Shown one piece after another: positions 11,576 through 22,840 of a DNA stretch of 64,000 bases (positions are counted from its first letter, which is position 1; each line of letters starts with the position of its first letter). A model generated the notes under the pieces. That model saw only the letters and a program-made list of their open reading frames with translations. It was not told the origin of the DNA and ran no database searches. This DNA comes from Podocnemis expansa (Eukaryota; Chordata; Testudines; Podocnemididae), in the NCBI GenBank assembly GCA_007922195.1, contig ML682092.1, positions 417,424-481,423 on the forward strand, written 5' to 3'. Both the position numbers and the translations under genes were made by a program.

Positions 11576-13395
11576 ATGTCTCCTTGTGGATTTGACTCCA
11601 TCGCGAGAGTCCCAACACCGGACTGGAACATCGCATCTACGATGCCGGGGTTTAAACCCTGCTCTGAGTGCGGCAAGGCCTTCCCCTGGGGTGACCCCCA
11701 TGGGAAGTGCCTTAGGTGCCTGGTCTCGGCGTGTTCCATATGTCTCTCCTTTAAACCGAGAATGATTAAGGAGAGGGAACAGTGACGCCGCACCCTAGCT
11801 TCGGAGGAGGCTCGGCACCCTTCACCTGAGGCTTCGGGTTTGAGCCTGGCACCAAGACCCAGCTCGGCGCTGGAGCCTACGCGGCATCGTGCCACTGGTG
11901 GCCGCTGCTATCGCCGCACCACCTCGGTGCTGACTCTGACACCGCAGCGCCACCTCGGCACCGATCGAGGTCGCTCTCAGTCAGCCCTGCACCGTTGACA
12001 CTGGGCTCACCTCAGCACCACGCCGTATCATCTCCACTGCTGACAAGACAGTACTGCCAGGCCTCATCAGTGCTGACCTCACCCTGGCACCAGCTGATTC
12101 CACTCTTGGCACTGCAGAGCCTGGTGCCGCAGGAACGGGAGCCTTCCAGCCCCAGCAATCCTCACTTCCCCAGCGAGCAGTTGCCTGTGACTCACGAGGA
12201 GTTGCTTCTTGTCCCGTCCACCCCGGAAGTGGTGGAGGCAGCATGAGCCCTGCTGCTCCTCCTGACTCCCCCTGCCCCACCTCAATCAGAAGGGGCAAAC
12301 TGGCCTTCATCTCGAAGGCCTGGGTTCATCGGGGACCCTCACCCTGACCATCTAGCCCCCCGTCTTCCACCCCAGCGGGGGCTGGCACCACTCCACTGCC
12401 AGCACCGGGCCAGGAATCCTGATTTCCTTCCCCTGTCTCCAGCCTGGAAGAGGGACCTTCTAGGGGCTCCAAATGGCCCCAGCGCCGCACATTGGCCCCG
12501 TCACTCTTCCGGTTTCGGCCGCAAGAATGGTCCCCTGAGGGAACTCCCTTCCCTCCGTGGCGGACCCCTGGTGCCGTGCTGTCCCCAGCACCGGAGTCCT
12601 TTATGGGACACCTCTTGGCACACTTTGACCTGTTGTGCCGGGCCACGGCCCATTTAAGTATGGAGGTGGAGCCCCTGAGTCTCCCCCCTGACACCCTGTT
12701 CAGACCGGCGTTCGCCTCCATGGCGCCCTTAGCAATCCCGCCCCGCCCAAGCGTATGGGGCCTCACACGCTCCCAATTGCAGAATCCAAGCTCTATCCCC
12801 CCGGTCTTGGATACGGCGAGCATGAAGTATCGGGTATCTGAATCGGACTACTCCTCGCTTGCTGGCCATCCAGTTCCCCTTAGGGACATGGTCCAGATGG
12901 CAATGGGGGCCGGAGGATCCCCCAGAGACCCCCTCCCCCCATCCAGGGAAACGAGGGAGCTGGATCTGTTAGGCCGTAAGGTGTATTCTTCATCTGCCTT
13001 TCAATTGAGAGTGGCAAACAACCAGCAGGTACTTGCTGGACGTCTGGGAGTCACTCGGGAGATTTAGAAATATGCTTCTGCCTGAGGCCAGAGATGAGTA
13101 TGATGCCTTCCTGGAGGAAGGCAACATAATCTCTCAAGACTCATTTCTTTCACCCCACGATGCGGTGGACACCACTGCCCGCACCATGGACTCGGCGGTT
13201 ACCCTCTGCAGGGTGGCATGGCTTAGGAAGGCCAGAGCGCCCCCTAACGCACAGCAGGTGGTCCTTTACCTGCCTTTTGAGGGAAACGTTCTGTTTCCCC
13301 CTGAAACCCTCTCTGTGGTGGGCACAGCCCGGGATCCTCAGGGAGAGGCCAAATATTTCAGCCTCCTCCCTCCCGGACCCACCCCCCCAACTTAG
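11576..13395 (+). pseudogene. DIRS element 2 gag, frameshifted
   Basis: Gag packages retroelement RNA. The first part (11,576-11,785) holds a cysteine/histidine cluster (KPCSECGKAFPWGDPHGKC then CLVSACSIC) that aligns with the gag start of element 1 at 38,000-37,900. The second part (12,492-13,067) is proline/serine-rich and then carries the ELDLLGRKVYSSSAFQLRVA segment typical of this gag family. The third (13,033-13,395) carries a VAWLRKARAPPN...QQVVLYLPFEG stretch matching element 1 gag (LAWLQNSRLS...QQIIQDLPFKG). The parts lie in different frames, so the gene is broken. It is on the plus strand, opposite to element 1. Confidence 0.75.
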
Positions 13396-15860
13396 CTCCC
13401 CAACTCCCTGGGTGGGGCAACCCCCTTTCTTTCCTTCCCACCTCACTCATGGCGGGAAGAGGGCCTCCCCCCCCCCCGGGAGGGGCCCCTCTGACCACCG
13501 CGACCGTCATTACCCTTAGGGTAGAGGGGGTCCCAGGGTATCACTGCCGCAGACGGCTAACCCCCCCCCCCAAATAGGTCTGGTGGGATCCATTCCGGTC
13601 CTTCCTCGGTCTCCCCCTTCTCCAATCAGGGGAGCAAGAATTTGATTGACATGCTGGGGGCTGACAATACGACGCCCACCTACGGTGCTGGTACCCCAAT
13701 ACCGTAGCTACCACCCCCCACCTCTCACCCCCTAAGCAGCGACTTCCCCGAGGACGGAAACCTTCCCTCTCCTACCCCTAACAGCCTTCCTTCCCGAATA
13801 CTCCACACCGCGTTCCCCACCCCAACCCCTCATCGAGGGATGGAAGCGCGTCTCGTTGTAGCCAGCTGTGGCGGGCTCTGAGACGCGCACATCTGAAGCC
13901 GACTCGCAAAAGGACTGTGCCAGGTAGGCCCCCTCATTTCGGGTCAGGGGAAGGGGAGGTGATGCCCCTGGTCACACCACCATCTTCTGTGGTGTGACCT
14001 CAACCCCTGCCGACAGGATTTTCTCCTGTGCACTAAGGGAACGCATCTGTGAAGCAATTCAGCTACCTGGATAGCTATTTCATCGGGAAGGTATCTCTAG
14101 AGTGGCTTTTACCCCAGCATGGGCCCTACGTATGGCCCACTCCCCCTTTTCCCACCCTCGCACGGTTCCTCGTCCCTGGTCATCTAGCGGGAACAGGAGC
14201 CCGCCTCAGGAACCCTCACCTTCGTCTACCCTCTCTGAGGGGGCCCATGCTTCCCCGACCTCACCAAAGCACGGCCGGGGGGCACCCTTCTAAAACCCTG
14301 AGGGGGAACACCTTGTTGTGTACCACATGTTGGGAAATGGCGGAAAGGCTATCCCTCCGAGTGCCCTCCTGCATATAGTTCCCGCCTTAGCAGCCACTGC
14401 TTTCTGGACAGCTGTCTACGTTAGACAGAAGGTCCACTACTTTCGGGGCACTTGCATAATTTTGTGCCCTACGTTTTTATTCCCTGGCAGGAAGCAACCC
14501 CCTCCCTCCCCTTCTGCCCTGTCTCCCCTCCGGATTGTCCCACTACGCCACACGTAGCCCGTCGTGCTACTACAGTTTCTCCCCATGCGTGTTAGCGGCA
14601 CCTGGCAATTCTGCGGTCCCTTCTTTCTTTTCTTAAGGATCCGTTAACACCCACTGCCATCCCGATGGTGTGTTATACAGAGAACCCATTCTATAAAACA
14701 TATAACAGTTTGGGGTTGTACCCTTTTTAATCTCCCTTGGCTCCCTCCGGTGAGAAAACTTTGTTGGGTTCTCTGATCCCGGGGTGCCTTTCAGATATGG
14801 CAGCTGCCACCTCGTTGTGGTTCCATTCTTTGGCTTAAGAAGGACCCTTCCTTGGCAGCGGAGTCCTTCAATATCCGTGTACTGAAGAGTTTTCCTCCTT
14901 GGCAGCCCTGGCATGGCATAGTGGTAGAGTCATCCCTTGGGCAAGCACCTTAGGTACTGAGTCTGCGGCCTTTATGGCCCTCCTTCGATTCTTTGGTCGC
15001 CGAGGGGTTGACTAGATGGTAGTAAGAGTTCTCTTCCGTCCCTCTCCCTTCCTCCTCGTGCTGAGTGAGAACTTTGAGAGGCAGACCTCACAATGTCAGA
15101 CCAGCGGGGCCCTCCCCCACGTTCTAGCACCTTGCAGGCCCTAACAGACCCATCTCGTCAACATTACCTCAGGCCACCTTGCGGTCAATATTTTTCTGGA
15201 ACCTCTCTCCTATGAGAGCCCGGTCATGGTGCTGGCTCAGCTGAAAACGCACGCTTCGGTGCTACCAGGTCGTTAATTAACATGCCGTAGGCCCGCCCTG
15301 CTTGGCTCGACTCTGTATGCCTCGGCTAGTGTTTCATGGTTTCCTTGGCTGCCCTCGAGCCCATCTCATGACCTTATATCCTTTTCTCTCCTTTACCCAG
15401 ACGGCTTGCTTGACCGCATCTTATATAAGGGGCATTGTCATTCCCTTTCTTCTTCCTGTGTACTCAGTAGTCGCCAGATCAGTCCATGACTACGTGGTTC
15501 CTGCAAAACTTTTGTGTGCTCTGTGCCTTCCCTCTCTTTGTTCTCATGCGAGACGTGCCCATATGGCTAGTCTCTTTTGCTAGCTTAGTGTTCTCCTTCG
15601 GGTCCATGTGACACGGCCCAGGCCTAGACGTTGTAGTCTGTTGGTTGCATTCCACGTTTCCTCCTAGGCAAGGGCAGCCACGCAACCCATTTCTTAGGTT
15701 GCATTCCTTTCTCCAGCTCAGGTGACTGTATCCAACCTGCGTATGCGTTCTGCCTGGTGGTCCGGTCTTGCCCTGTTCTGGTTGACCCCCAGCTCTTGCT
15801 TCTTCCGGGTTCTTCAAGGCCTGCCCGCCTCTTTACTTCGGTGAGTGTTTTGCTGGTAGG
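13396..15860 (+). other. Unidentified interior of DIRS element 2
   Basis: This C/T-rich stretch on the plus strand sits where RT, RNase H and recombinase should be. I find no RT YxDD box, no HSTR recombinase motif and no open frame longer than about 112 codons. It may be non-coding filler of a non-autonomous lineage, or coding sequence decayed beyond recognition by eye. Confidence 0.5.
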
Positions 15861-15954
15861 TGTCTACCTTACAGGGCTTGTTGCTGTGCTGAAGGTGGAA
15901 GTACCAACTCTACCCGCCATCCATCAGCATTGCTAGCAGTCAGCTGAATGCATC

Positions 15955-16022
15955 CAAAGCCCCAGGGGGTTGGACTCGATGATCTCATGAGGTCCCTTCC
16001 AATCCTATGATTTGATTGATCC
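15955..16022 (+). mobile_element. CR1 3' tail fragment
   Basis: The phrases GGGGGTTGGACTCGATGATC and GGTCCCTTCCAATCCTATGA are the CR1 3' end, which finishes in ATTCTATG-type octamers. Only about 65 bp is present, lying just before the internal terminal copy of DIRS element 2. Confidence 0.7.
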
Positions 16023-16345
16023 AAGCAGCGCTCGAAGAAGAATGGTGGGTTACTCACCAGTAACCGTCCTCCTTCGAGATGGGCTGCTCGGATCCATTCA
16101 GGTCCCTCCCCTCCGTCCTCCATCCCCGCTTCTGGAGTTGGTGACTCTGAGGAACTGAGGAGGGGGCAGGGAGGCAGCTGTATACATAGCCACGGGTGGC
16201 ACGAGGGGCGGTGGCCGCCTTCCCTCTTGTGACAGACTAGGACAAGTTTTTCCGACCACCACTCCAGCACGGGACACCAATTACTGAATGGATCCAAGCA
16301 GCCCATCTCGAAGAAGGACAGTTACTGGTGAGTAACCCACCATTG

Positions 16346-17724
16346 TGTGTGGTTATGCCATGCAGTGCATGTGCATTGGGCTGGAGAGAGGAAGGTCCAT
16401 GCCCAGACTCAAAGGGCTTGCAGCTGGTGAAAAGACAGTCCAGGCCGGTACACAGAGAGGCATGCAGGGGCAGAGATGGTACAGGTTGTACACAGAGAGG
16501 GACGTGGGAGCAAAGACGGTACTGGCCGTGCATAGACAGGGATGCAGGGGCAGTTTGTAGATGTTTCCTGAACAAGAAGTTGGAGGACTGTTTGAAAGGC
16601 TGATTCATGCACAGAGGGATGTAAAGAAGAGCATGAGATGGGAGTGAGCCACCCTGTCGCCTGGTGTTTGGGTACTAACGTGAACACGGTCTGGGTACTA
16701 CCTTAGGAGTGCAGTGTAACAATCTCTGAGCCTCAGCGTCCTTTCTGTGCAATGTAAGACAATGAGGAGGTTTGTTTTGTGAATGCATCCAAAACAACAG
16801 TATAGGGTGTGAAGCCCCAAAGTGCTACCTAAGCAGCAGCTGTGAAGACTGAAGCACTTCTTGGTGTGCGTTGAGCACTAGGAATGCAAAAATGTCGCCT
16901 TCAGTGTGAAGGCTAAATAGCTTTCTCAGTGAGCTCTGTTCCAGCTGTGTTGTCTTCTTAGAAGAGCTAGGACAGAAAATCCTTCTCTGAGATGTTTTGC
17001 CATGTGGATCCTGCTAGAGGCATGCTTGAGACATCTTGTGAGTCTGAGGAATTTGCACACTCATTGTGCACAGGCACATTGGGCGGGATCTGCACAGACA
17101 AACCATCTCAAAGAAACAGTTACAGTACAGAAATTAGCCATTTTGCGTACTGCATCAACTCAGCAGAATCCACTCAGAGATATCTGTTGCTTCCACAGTA
17201 TATCAGGTGGTAAGGAAACACCAAGCAGTATACTAGTTATAAATGAAAATGAAACTTTTTCTTGGAAATATAAAATTGAAAATTTTCCTATTTGCAGAAA
17301 TGCATGGGTCTAGGTAAGCTAAAGTAGTGAATGCATGTATTCAGATCTGGCTTATGTCAAAGCTGAAAATGACTTAAGTCATTTCAGAGCCAATCATCAT
17401 ATATATCTCAAATGCTGTGGTGCAGTAGTCTGTGATTAAGTTTCTGCTTGAGAGATGTGGGGCTGGAACAGCAGCAAAAATGCATGGCAAAGTTTAGGTG
17501 TGTTAGCAGAAATCTGTGATAGTAATCTTATGTATTGCCCATTTACTGTTTGCGCATGGGAACATTTTTCAAAAGCACCTAAATCCCATTTGCGAAAGTA
17601 ATCTTAGATTTCAGTGAGATTTACTCTGCTAAATGCATATGTTACATCTTAAAATGGGATGAAAGCTTCAAAGTCACTTGTGTGTGTTGTTTGACAATAT
17701 TAGCTACATAGATGTAAGAAGCCC
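16346..17724. other. No recognised feature
   Basis: A small internal duplication near 16,440-16,560 repeats CACAGAGAGG and a (G)CAGGGGCAG(A) motif three times. Otherwise nothing is identified. Confidence 0.4.
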
Positions 17725-19275
17725 TTTACACCAGTATCCCACAGAAAGACAAATTACAAGCCATTAGAAGAACTTTCCCAGATGATGTCATGGCCACCTT
17801 GTGGTTGGACTTTGTGCTCACCAAAAACCATTTCAGATTTGAAGATAATTTATACGTTCAAGTCAGCAGCACTGCTGTGACCACCCCCATGGCCCCACAA
17901 TATGCCAACATTTTTATGGCTGGCTTAGAACACTTCCTCAAGTTTCATCCCAAGTCACTTCTCTACTTATGCCACATTGATGACATCTTCCTCCTCTGGA
18001 CTCACTGTAAGAATGCCCTTAAAGATTTCCAGAGATTCCAGCAATTTCCACCCCACAGTCAAACTTAGTCTGGAACACGCCACACAGGAGATCCACTTTC
18101 TGGACACTAGTTGCAGCTGGGAAGGTTTAGTTTGGATATTAGGAAAATCTTTCTCACCAGGAGGGTGGTGAAACACTGGAATGGGTTACCTAGGGAGGTG
18201 GTGGAATCTCCATATTTGGAAACCTTTACGGTCCAGTTAGACAAAACCCTGGCTGGGATAATTTAGTGGGAATAGTCCTACTTTTAGCAGGGGGTTGGAC
18301 TAGATGACCTCAAGAGGTCCTTCGCAGCCCTAACATTCTTTGATTCTATGACAGTACAGTGCAAATTAGTGATGGACACATAAACACCACCACGTATTGA
18401 AAACCTACTGATCACTCTAGTTACCTACGTGCCTCAGGCTTTCATCCAAGACACACCACACAATTCTTTGCCTACAGCCAAGCCCTAAGTTATAACCGCA
18501 TTTGCACCAGTCCCTCAGACAGACACCTTCAGGATCTCTGTCAAGCATTCTTAAAACTACAGTACCCACCTGCAGAAGTGAAGAAATATTAACAGAGCCA
18601 CATGGATACCCAGAAGTCGTCTACTACAGGAGAAACCCAGGAAAAAGAACAAATGAATGCTACTGGTCATCACCTATAACCCCTGAGTCAGACCCCTATA
18701 GCATGTCATCAAGGACCTGCAGCTTAGTCTACAGGATGATCCCTCACTTTCTCAAGCCTTGGGAAACAGACCTCTCTTCACTTACATACAGCTTCCCCCC
18801 TCCACCCCCAACCTTAAGCAGATGCTCACCAACAACTACAGCCCAAACAACAGAACCATTAAAGCAGGCACATATCCTTGCAACAGCCCCAATTGCCAGC
18901 TCTGCCCACATTTCGACACAAATGACATCATAGGGCCTTATGAAACCAGCTACTGCATCAGAGGCTCATTTACCTCCTGATCCACCAATGTGATATATGT
19001 AATCATGTGCTGACAATTCACCCCACCATATGTATTGGACAAACAGGACAGTCTCTGCATAAAAGAATAAATGGACACACATCTGACACTAGAAATCACA
19101 AGGTTCAAAAACCAATAGGGGAGCACTTCAATCTGCCTGCTCACTCCCTTGATGATTTGTTAACACCATACTCAAATGGATAGCAAATTGAAACTTCAAA
19201 GAAAACTGCAGAATTGGAGTTCATTTTTGGCTCAGGGTCAAATAGAGACTATGGTTTGTTTTTTTTTTTTTTCTT
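17725..19275 (+). pseudogene. Penelope-like element RT and GIY-YIG endonuclease
   Basis: Penelope-like elements encode one protein, a telomerase-like RT followed by a GIY-YIG endonuclease. The RT part (ORF 17,790-18,068) has the family core: FRFEDNLYVQVS, then PMAPQYANIFMAGLEH, then the catalytic box read here as LCHIDDIFLLWTH. The family usually has YIDD, so the tyrosine is replaced by histidine. After a CR1 insertion (18,108-18,352) the protein resumes, out of frame, with the linker (CQLCPHFDTNDIIGPYETS near 18,900-18,955) and the endonuclease core near 18,985-19,170 (NVIYVIMC, then CIGQTGQSLHKRINGH, where the family has YIGQTG). Stops and shifts make it inactive. A foldback terminal arm follows at 19,375-19,512. 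Confidence 0.9.
18108..18352 (+). mobile_element. CR1 3' end inserted in Penelope-like element
   Basis: The text runs through the familiar CR1 3' phrases (GGATATTAGGAAAATCTTTC, CTGGAATGGGTTACCTAGGG, GTTGGACTAGATGACCTC) to the terminal TTGATTCTATGA. It replaces the Penelope frame between residues of the RT thumb and resumes afterwards, so CR1 inserted later. It is a 5'-truncated copy of about 245 bp. Confidence 0.85.
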
Positions 19276-19374
19276 ATTACAACAGGGGATTTGACTCATC
19301 ATCCTCTGTATGGTGTTCCCAACTGTTTGAAGTTAAACACCTGCTTTGATTTGCAATAACAGTCTGACTTGGTC

Positions 19375-19512
19375 CTATGACTTACACTTCCCTTCATTTA
19401 TTTTCCTCCCATTCTTTAAATTCCCTGTCTTCAAGAATCTCCCACACAAGCTCATGTGATAAGTAGATTCGTTAGTCTTTAAAAGTGCCACAGGATTTCT
19501 TGTTTAGCTACA
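19375..19512 (+). repeat. Penelope-type terminal repeat arm
   Basis: It lies about 200 bp after the endonuclease coding end and matches the right arms of the dispersed foldbacks (CTCCCATTCT, AAGCTCATG, TTAGTCTTTAAAAGTGCCAC). The central CTGACGA-to-stem segment is deleted here. Its position downstream of a Penelope coding region is the main reason for assigning the foldback family to Penelope-like elements. Confidence 0.6.
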
Positions 19513-19638
19513 TCAGTTACTCTCCTCCTTTTTGGGAAATTAAATTGGTTTCTTGAAATTGATAACTCATTCTCACAATAAAGACAGCATTTTACCCAAC
19601 AAGCTTTAGGCTCAAAGCCTTAATTTACTCTATCCATG

Positions 19639-19827
19639 CACTGTTCTCTCTAAGCTGTGTGTGTGTGTGTATGCGCGCGCGCAGGTCATGAAACCTGCGC
19701 ACACAACAAAATAAAGTGCGTACAAAAAAATTCTAGAGTGCTAATATTGGTGCTTACAAAGAAATGTTTTGCGTGCACAAAAAAATTGTTTGCGCACACA
19801 GTCTATGAGTAATTAAAGGGAACATTG
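19639..19827. mobile_element. Short hAT-like element, perfect 8-bp duplication
   Basis: The element starts CACTGTTCTCTCTAAGCTG and ends GGGAACATTG, the ends of the CAATGTTCCCTCTAAG family. It is flanked by perfect 8-bp TATCCATG copies (19,631-19,638 and 19,828-19,835), the hAT hallmark. At 189 bp it encodes nothing. Its interior holds an alternating purine-pyrimidine run (GTGTGTGTGTGTATGCGCGCGCGC, 19,659-19,682). Confidence 0.8.
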
Positions 19828-19835
19828 TATCCATG

Positions 19836-21480
19836 TAAGTAATATTGAAGAGGAAAGCTCTTCCGAGAATAGAAAAATCCTTTGTGTGTTGGTTGCGGGG
19901 GGTAGGAAAGTTTCCAGTGTGTGCCATGCTGCTGAAAGACCGCACTCTTAGGTGGAGTGATTGGCTCAATGTTTCAGTCCGCAAAGGCCTGGCTTCCTTT
20001 TTCCTTGTGCTTTGAGAGAGGAGTGGCATGTTGGCTCCAAGTGACCCACTCCTGGCACTGCTGCTCCACAAAGCAGATCTAACCCTTTATTGCATTTGCT
20101 GGGACTTTTTGCCATAGAGCAGAGGAATGGAATATTTTTCCTTTCTTAAGTGGGTTTCTATTGTTATAACTCTTGGCACCAAAAACCAGCCAAGTGGTAG
20201 ACTTGGAACTGGAATGAGGGAGAAGGAGCCCTCCTGGAAACAACAGAATAATTCCCCTAGGAAGAGGACTGCTCAGACTGCATAGCATCCTTGTGATTAA
20301 CACCCCTCGCCCCCCAATAGTGTGCATGCCAGTGGCCTGATTCTCCTCAGTGGTAGCATGACAAGTCACTTCATCCCAGCCCACCAGTCCTGCTTTCTTC
20401 AGAAAGTTTTTATATCCATATCTTCTCCAGCTCAAAGAATATCACAAGATAGCTCTAAACAGAAATGCTAAGTACTTGAAACATTGAAGAGTTACTCGAA
20501 CGGTGTCTTAAAATTGTTCTAACCTCACATAAACTTTTTAAAAGTCCTTTTGTCAGCAATGAATTTGTCAAGCCTCCAGTTTGGTCCAATATGAAGTCTT
20601 GGCAGGCTCTGTTGAGATGGGCTCATATCAGAAAAACTTACAAACAAAAAGGAAAGTGGTACTTTGGGGAAAACCTGCTGTCCAACTGAGAGCCAAGTCA
20701 GTGGGGGAGATATGGGAAAAGATAAATTGCAGATAAGGCAATAGTAGTATAGGTGAGGAGTCTTTCAAAAATGAGGGCATGCATCTGTTAAGGTAGGCTG
20801 AGAATTGCTGCTGATGGCTGGGAGCCCTAACTGCTATGATTCAGCTGCTATTGAAACTGCACAATAACTGCTGGTAACCTGTGTCTGTCTGTCTCTGTGA
20901 TTCGTACAGTCCCAGCTTGCTGTGTGAGACCTAATTGACGCACACTTCAGTCTAAACGTGAACAAAGAAGTGTAATCTGTCTTGCTGTTCAGTTACAGAA
21001 TCTCTCTCTCTCCTGGACTGCAGCAAGCATTTTGTGGGCTCTCTTCTGTGGAGTTGGGTGTGGAGCAGTAAAGTCCTGGTGAGGCAAGGTGTCTGTTCTA
21101 CAGGACAGACTTCCTTTGGCACTAACTAAAAAGGCCCTTGTGCCTTTTAGCAACACCAGTGTCAATCCTTTCATGTCAGAGACATCTGTGACTGTTTATT
21201 ATAGGCATTATGTCTTAGTATGCAATTAGTGTCTTTTTTGCTGATGTTATAAACATTTGTATTTTTAATCCAAATGTTCCTGCTTGACCTTGTCTTCCCC
21301 TTCTGTTCCACCCTCACTGAGGTCCTAGTGCTCTGCCTGTGAACTTGGTCTGTTGCAGTTTGTGATGATACAAACACAGCTTCAACTTCAGTTAGAAGTG
21401 AGAAGAGCCGTTAAAGATCATTGTTGAAAGAGAATTACTGGTATGTTTCCCAGAGGTGCCAAGGGAGTACTAGAAACATT
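19836..21480. other. No recognised feature
   Basis: Unique-looking sequence with short TGTC/TC runs near 20,882-20,900 and 21,001-21,013. I could not support an exon. Confidence 0.4.
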
Positions 21481-21489
21481 CAGTGTTAA

Positions 21490-21650
21490 GTGCTAGTTTA
21501 CTGCAACTGACAGACAGCAGTCTGGAGTCGCCAGTTTCCACATGGCGATAGCAACGCACTTCTCCAGTGATAGGGCAGCACTCATTTGGATGTCTTTGTG
21601 CCGCAGGGTAGGCAACACCTCTGCCCAGAGTTCCATGAAGGTGTCTTGCG
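21490..21650 (-). pseudogene. PIF/Harbinger transposase relic
   Basis: Read on the minus strand, one frame gives DTFMELWAEVLPTLRHKDIQ followed by MSAALSLEKCVAIAMWKLAT and PDCCLSVAVN. This matches the N-terminal part of HARBI1-like transposases, where a segment of type TFxELCxxLxPxLRRxDTxMR precedes a helix-turn-helix of type LSLEKRVAIALWKLATPDxYRSV. Only about 55 residues remain, and the DDE catalytic domain is missing. Harbinger transposases cut DNA at TTA/TAA targets. No terminal repeats are identified here. Confidence 0.7.
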
Positions 21651-21714
21651 CGTTCAGAAATTCGATAGCCCCTGTTCACTGCCCTAGACCCTCATAACAA
21701 TATGTCTTATGAGC

Positions 21715-21924
21715 TCAGATGTGGCGGTTCAACATGTGCAGATGTCTTGTCTGCATGTCACTCATCAGGTTGGGCTCGTTGAATTCCTGTTCTGATATGA
21801 ATTTCATGATATACTGAATGACCGCCCAGGAATCACTGGTTCCCAGCTCCTTGGGCACCACCACAGTATCAACCCCATTGGCCGTACTAGCGTTCTTGGC
21901 CCTGATATAGTTTGTAGTTGTAAA
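21715..21924 (-). pseudogene. Unidentified 69-codon open stretch
   Basis: The minus strand is open for 69 codons between stops, immediately upstream of the Harbinger relic. The translation looks protein-like, with balanced composition and phrases such as GVDTVVVPKELGTSDSWAVI and QYIMKFISEQEFNEPNLMSD, and it ends LHMLNRHI-stop. It starts without a methionine and has no clear splice sites. It could be part of a retroposed host gene or an unrecognised segment of a Harbinger-type element. I do not recognise the family. Confidence 0.35.
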
Positions 21925-22311
21925 TCACTGTGTTTTAATGGTTAGATTGAGTAATGAGAGTGGGGAAAAAAAGTGAAATACAAATGGAAATGCTGATTAA
22001 TATCAGAGATTGAAATTGAGGCCTTCCATTTGCTGATTAAATCATCTTGATTTAAATCAATCTACCCTGCTAGCCTATCATCAACTGTCCCTCGCAGAAA
22101 CCTGCATTTCTCTGCCTTCTGACTGGGGCTTTTCAGGCTGTATAGTCCTTGGATATGCCATGAATTCGCCAACAAGTCAACCTGACTTAGCAGACTTGCT
22201 TTGCTTTCTCCTCAGAGGCTATCAATGTCAAGTTACAGCACAGCCCTTTCTTAGAAGGAGAAGCACATTTATGCTTAAGGTGAAAGTGGAGTCATCGCGG
22301 ACATATTAGAA

Positions 22312-22840
22312 CAGGGATTCCCAGCCTTTTTAGGGCTGGGGACAGTGGTAAACGTGGCCTGTGCAGGGGCAAAATGTAGCCTTGCTTCTCCCTGCAACCA
22401 TGGCCCCCTTCCCCTGGGCCAGAAGCCAACGTGGCCATGGCCCCCTTCTCCTGGATGGCTGCGGCCAAGCCCCCTTCCTTTGCCCGGGGAGCCAGGAGCT
22501 GCTGCAGCCATGGCCCCCCACCCCCAGGCAAGGGGCTGCCATGGCCCCCTGCCCCTTCCCGGGGAGCTGGGAGCTGCTGCAGCAATGGCCCCCCTCCCTC
22601 CCCTTACCTCTCTAGTGGAGCTGGGGGCACCTGGCCACCCCCCAGGCTACTCTGAGCATGCTTTGCATGCTCAGGATAAAGAGTTTTAAAAACTCCCGGC
22701 CTGGGGGAAGCTTCCTGCTGGCTTGCGGAAGCCTGGGTCTCCATGGCAATCGGAGACCAAGGTGGCATCCAGCCTTAGCTCCTGGCCTGTCCACGGACCC
22801 CCTTGGAGCCATGCTGCGGCCTGCAGGTGGGGAACCACTG
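22312..22840. mobile_element. hAT-like element with perfect TSD
   Basis: It is flanked by perfect 8-bp TATTAGAA copies (22,304-22,311 and 22,841-22,848). The ends are CAGGGATTCCCAGCCTTTTT and GGGGAACCACTG, the CAGTGGTTCCCAACC family. The core is GC-rich and contains the hairpin CTGAGCATGCTTTGCATGCTC near 22,652-22,673. The six overlapping open frames of 60-114 codons are compositional; there is no transposase. Confidence 0.85.

Larger units (their letters stand above)
11297..16345 (+). mobile_element. DIRS-type retroelement 2, gag-bearing
   Basis: The ends are inverted: 11,310-11,500 is repeated in reverse at about 16,100-16,312 (TTCTTCGAGATGGGCTGCTTGG-type ends, TCGGAAAAACTT, GCCACCCGTGGCTATGTAT). 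A short piece of the terminal sequence recurs at 16,022-16,100, like the internal complementary region of DIRS elements. DIRS retrotransposons insert with a tyrosine recombinase instead of a DDE integrase and leave no target duplication. Gag fragments lie at 11,576-13,395. From 13,400 to 15,860 no RT, RNase H or recombinase is recognisable, so this looks like a non-autonomous or heavily rearranged copy. A CR1 tail lies inside at 15,955-16,022. Confidence 0.8.

Noticed and set aside
22345..22689. 114-codon frame and neighbours
   Set aside because: It is inside a hAT-like element with exact target copies; the frames come from GC-rich tandem-like phrases.
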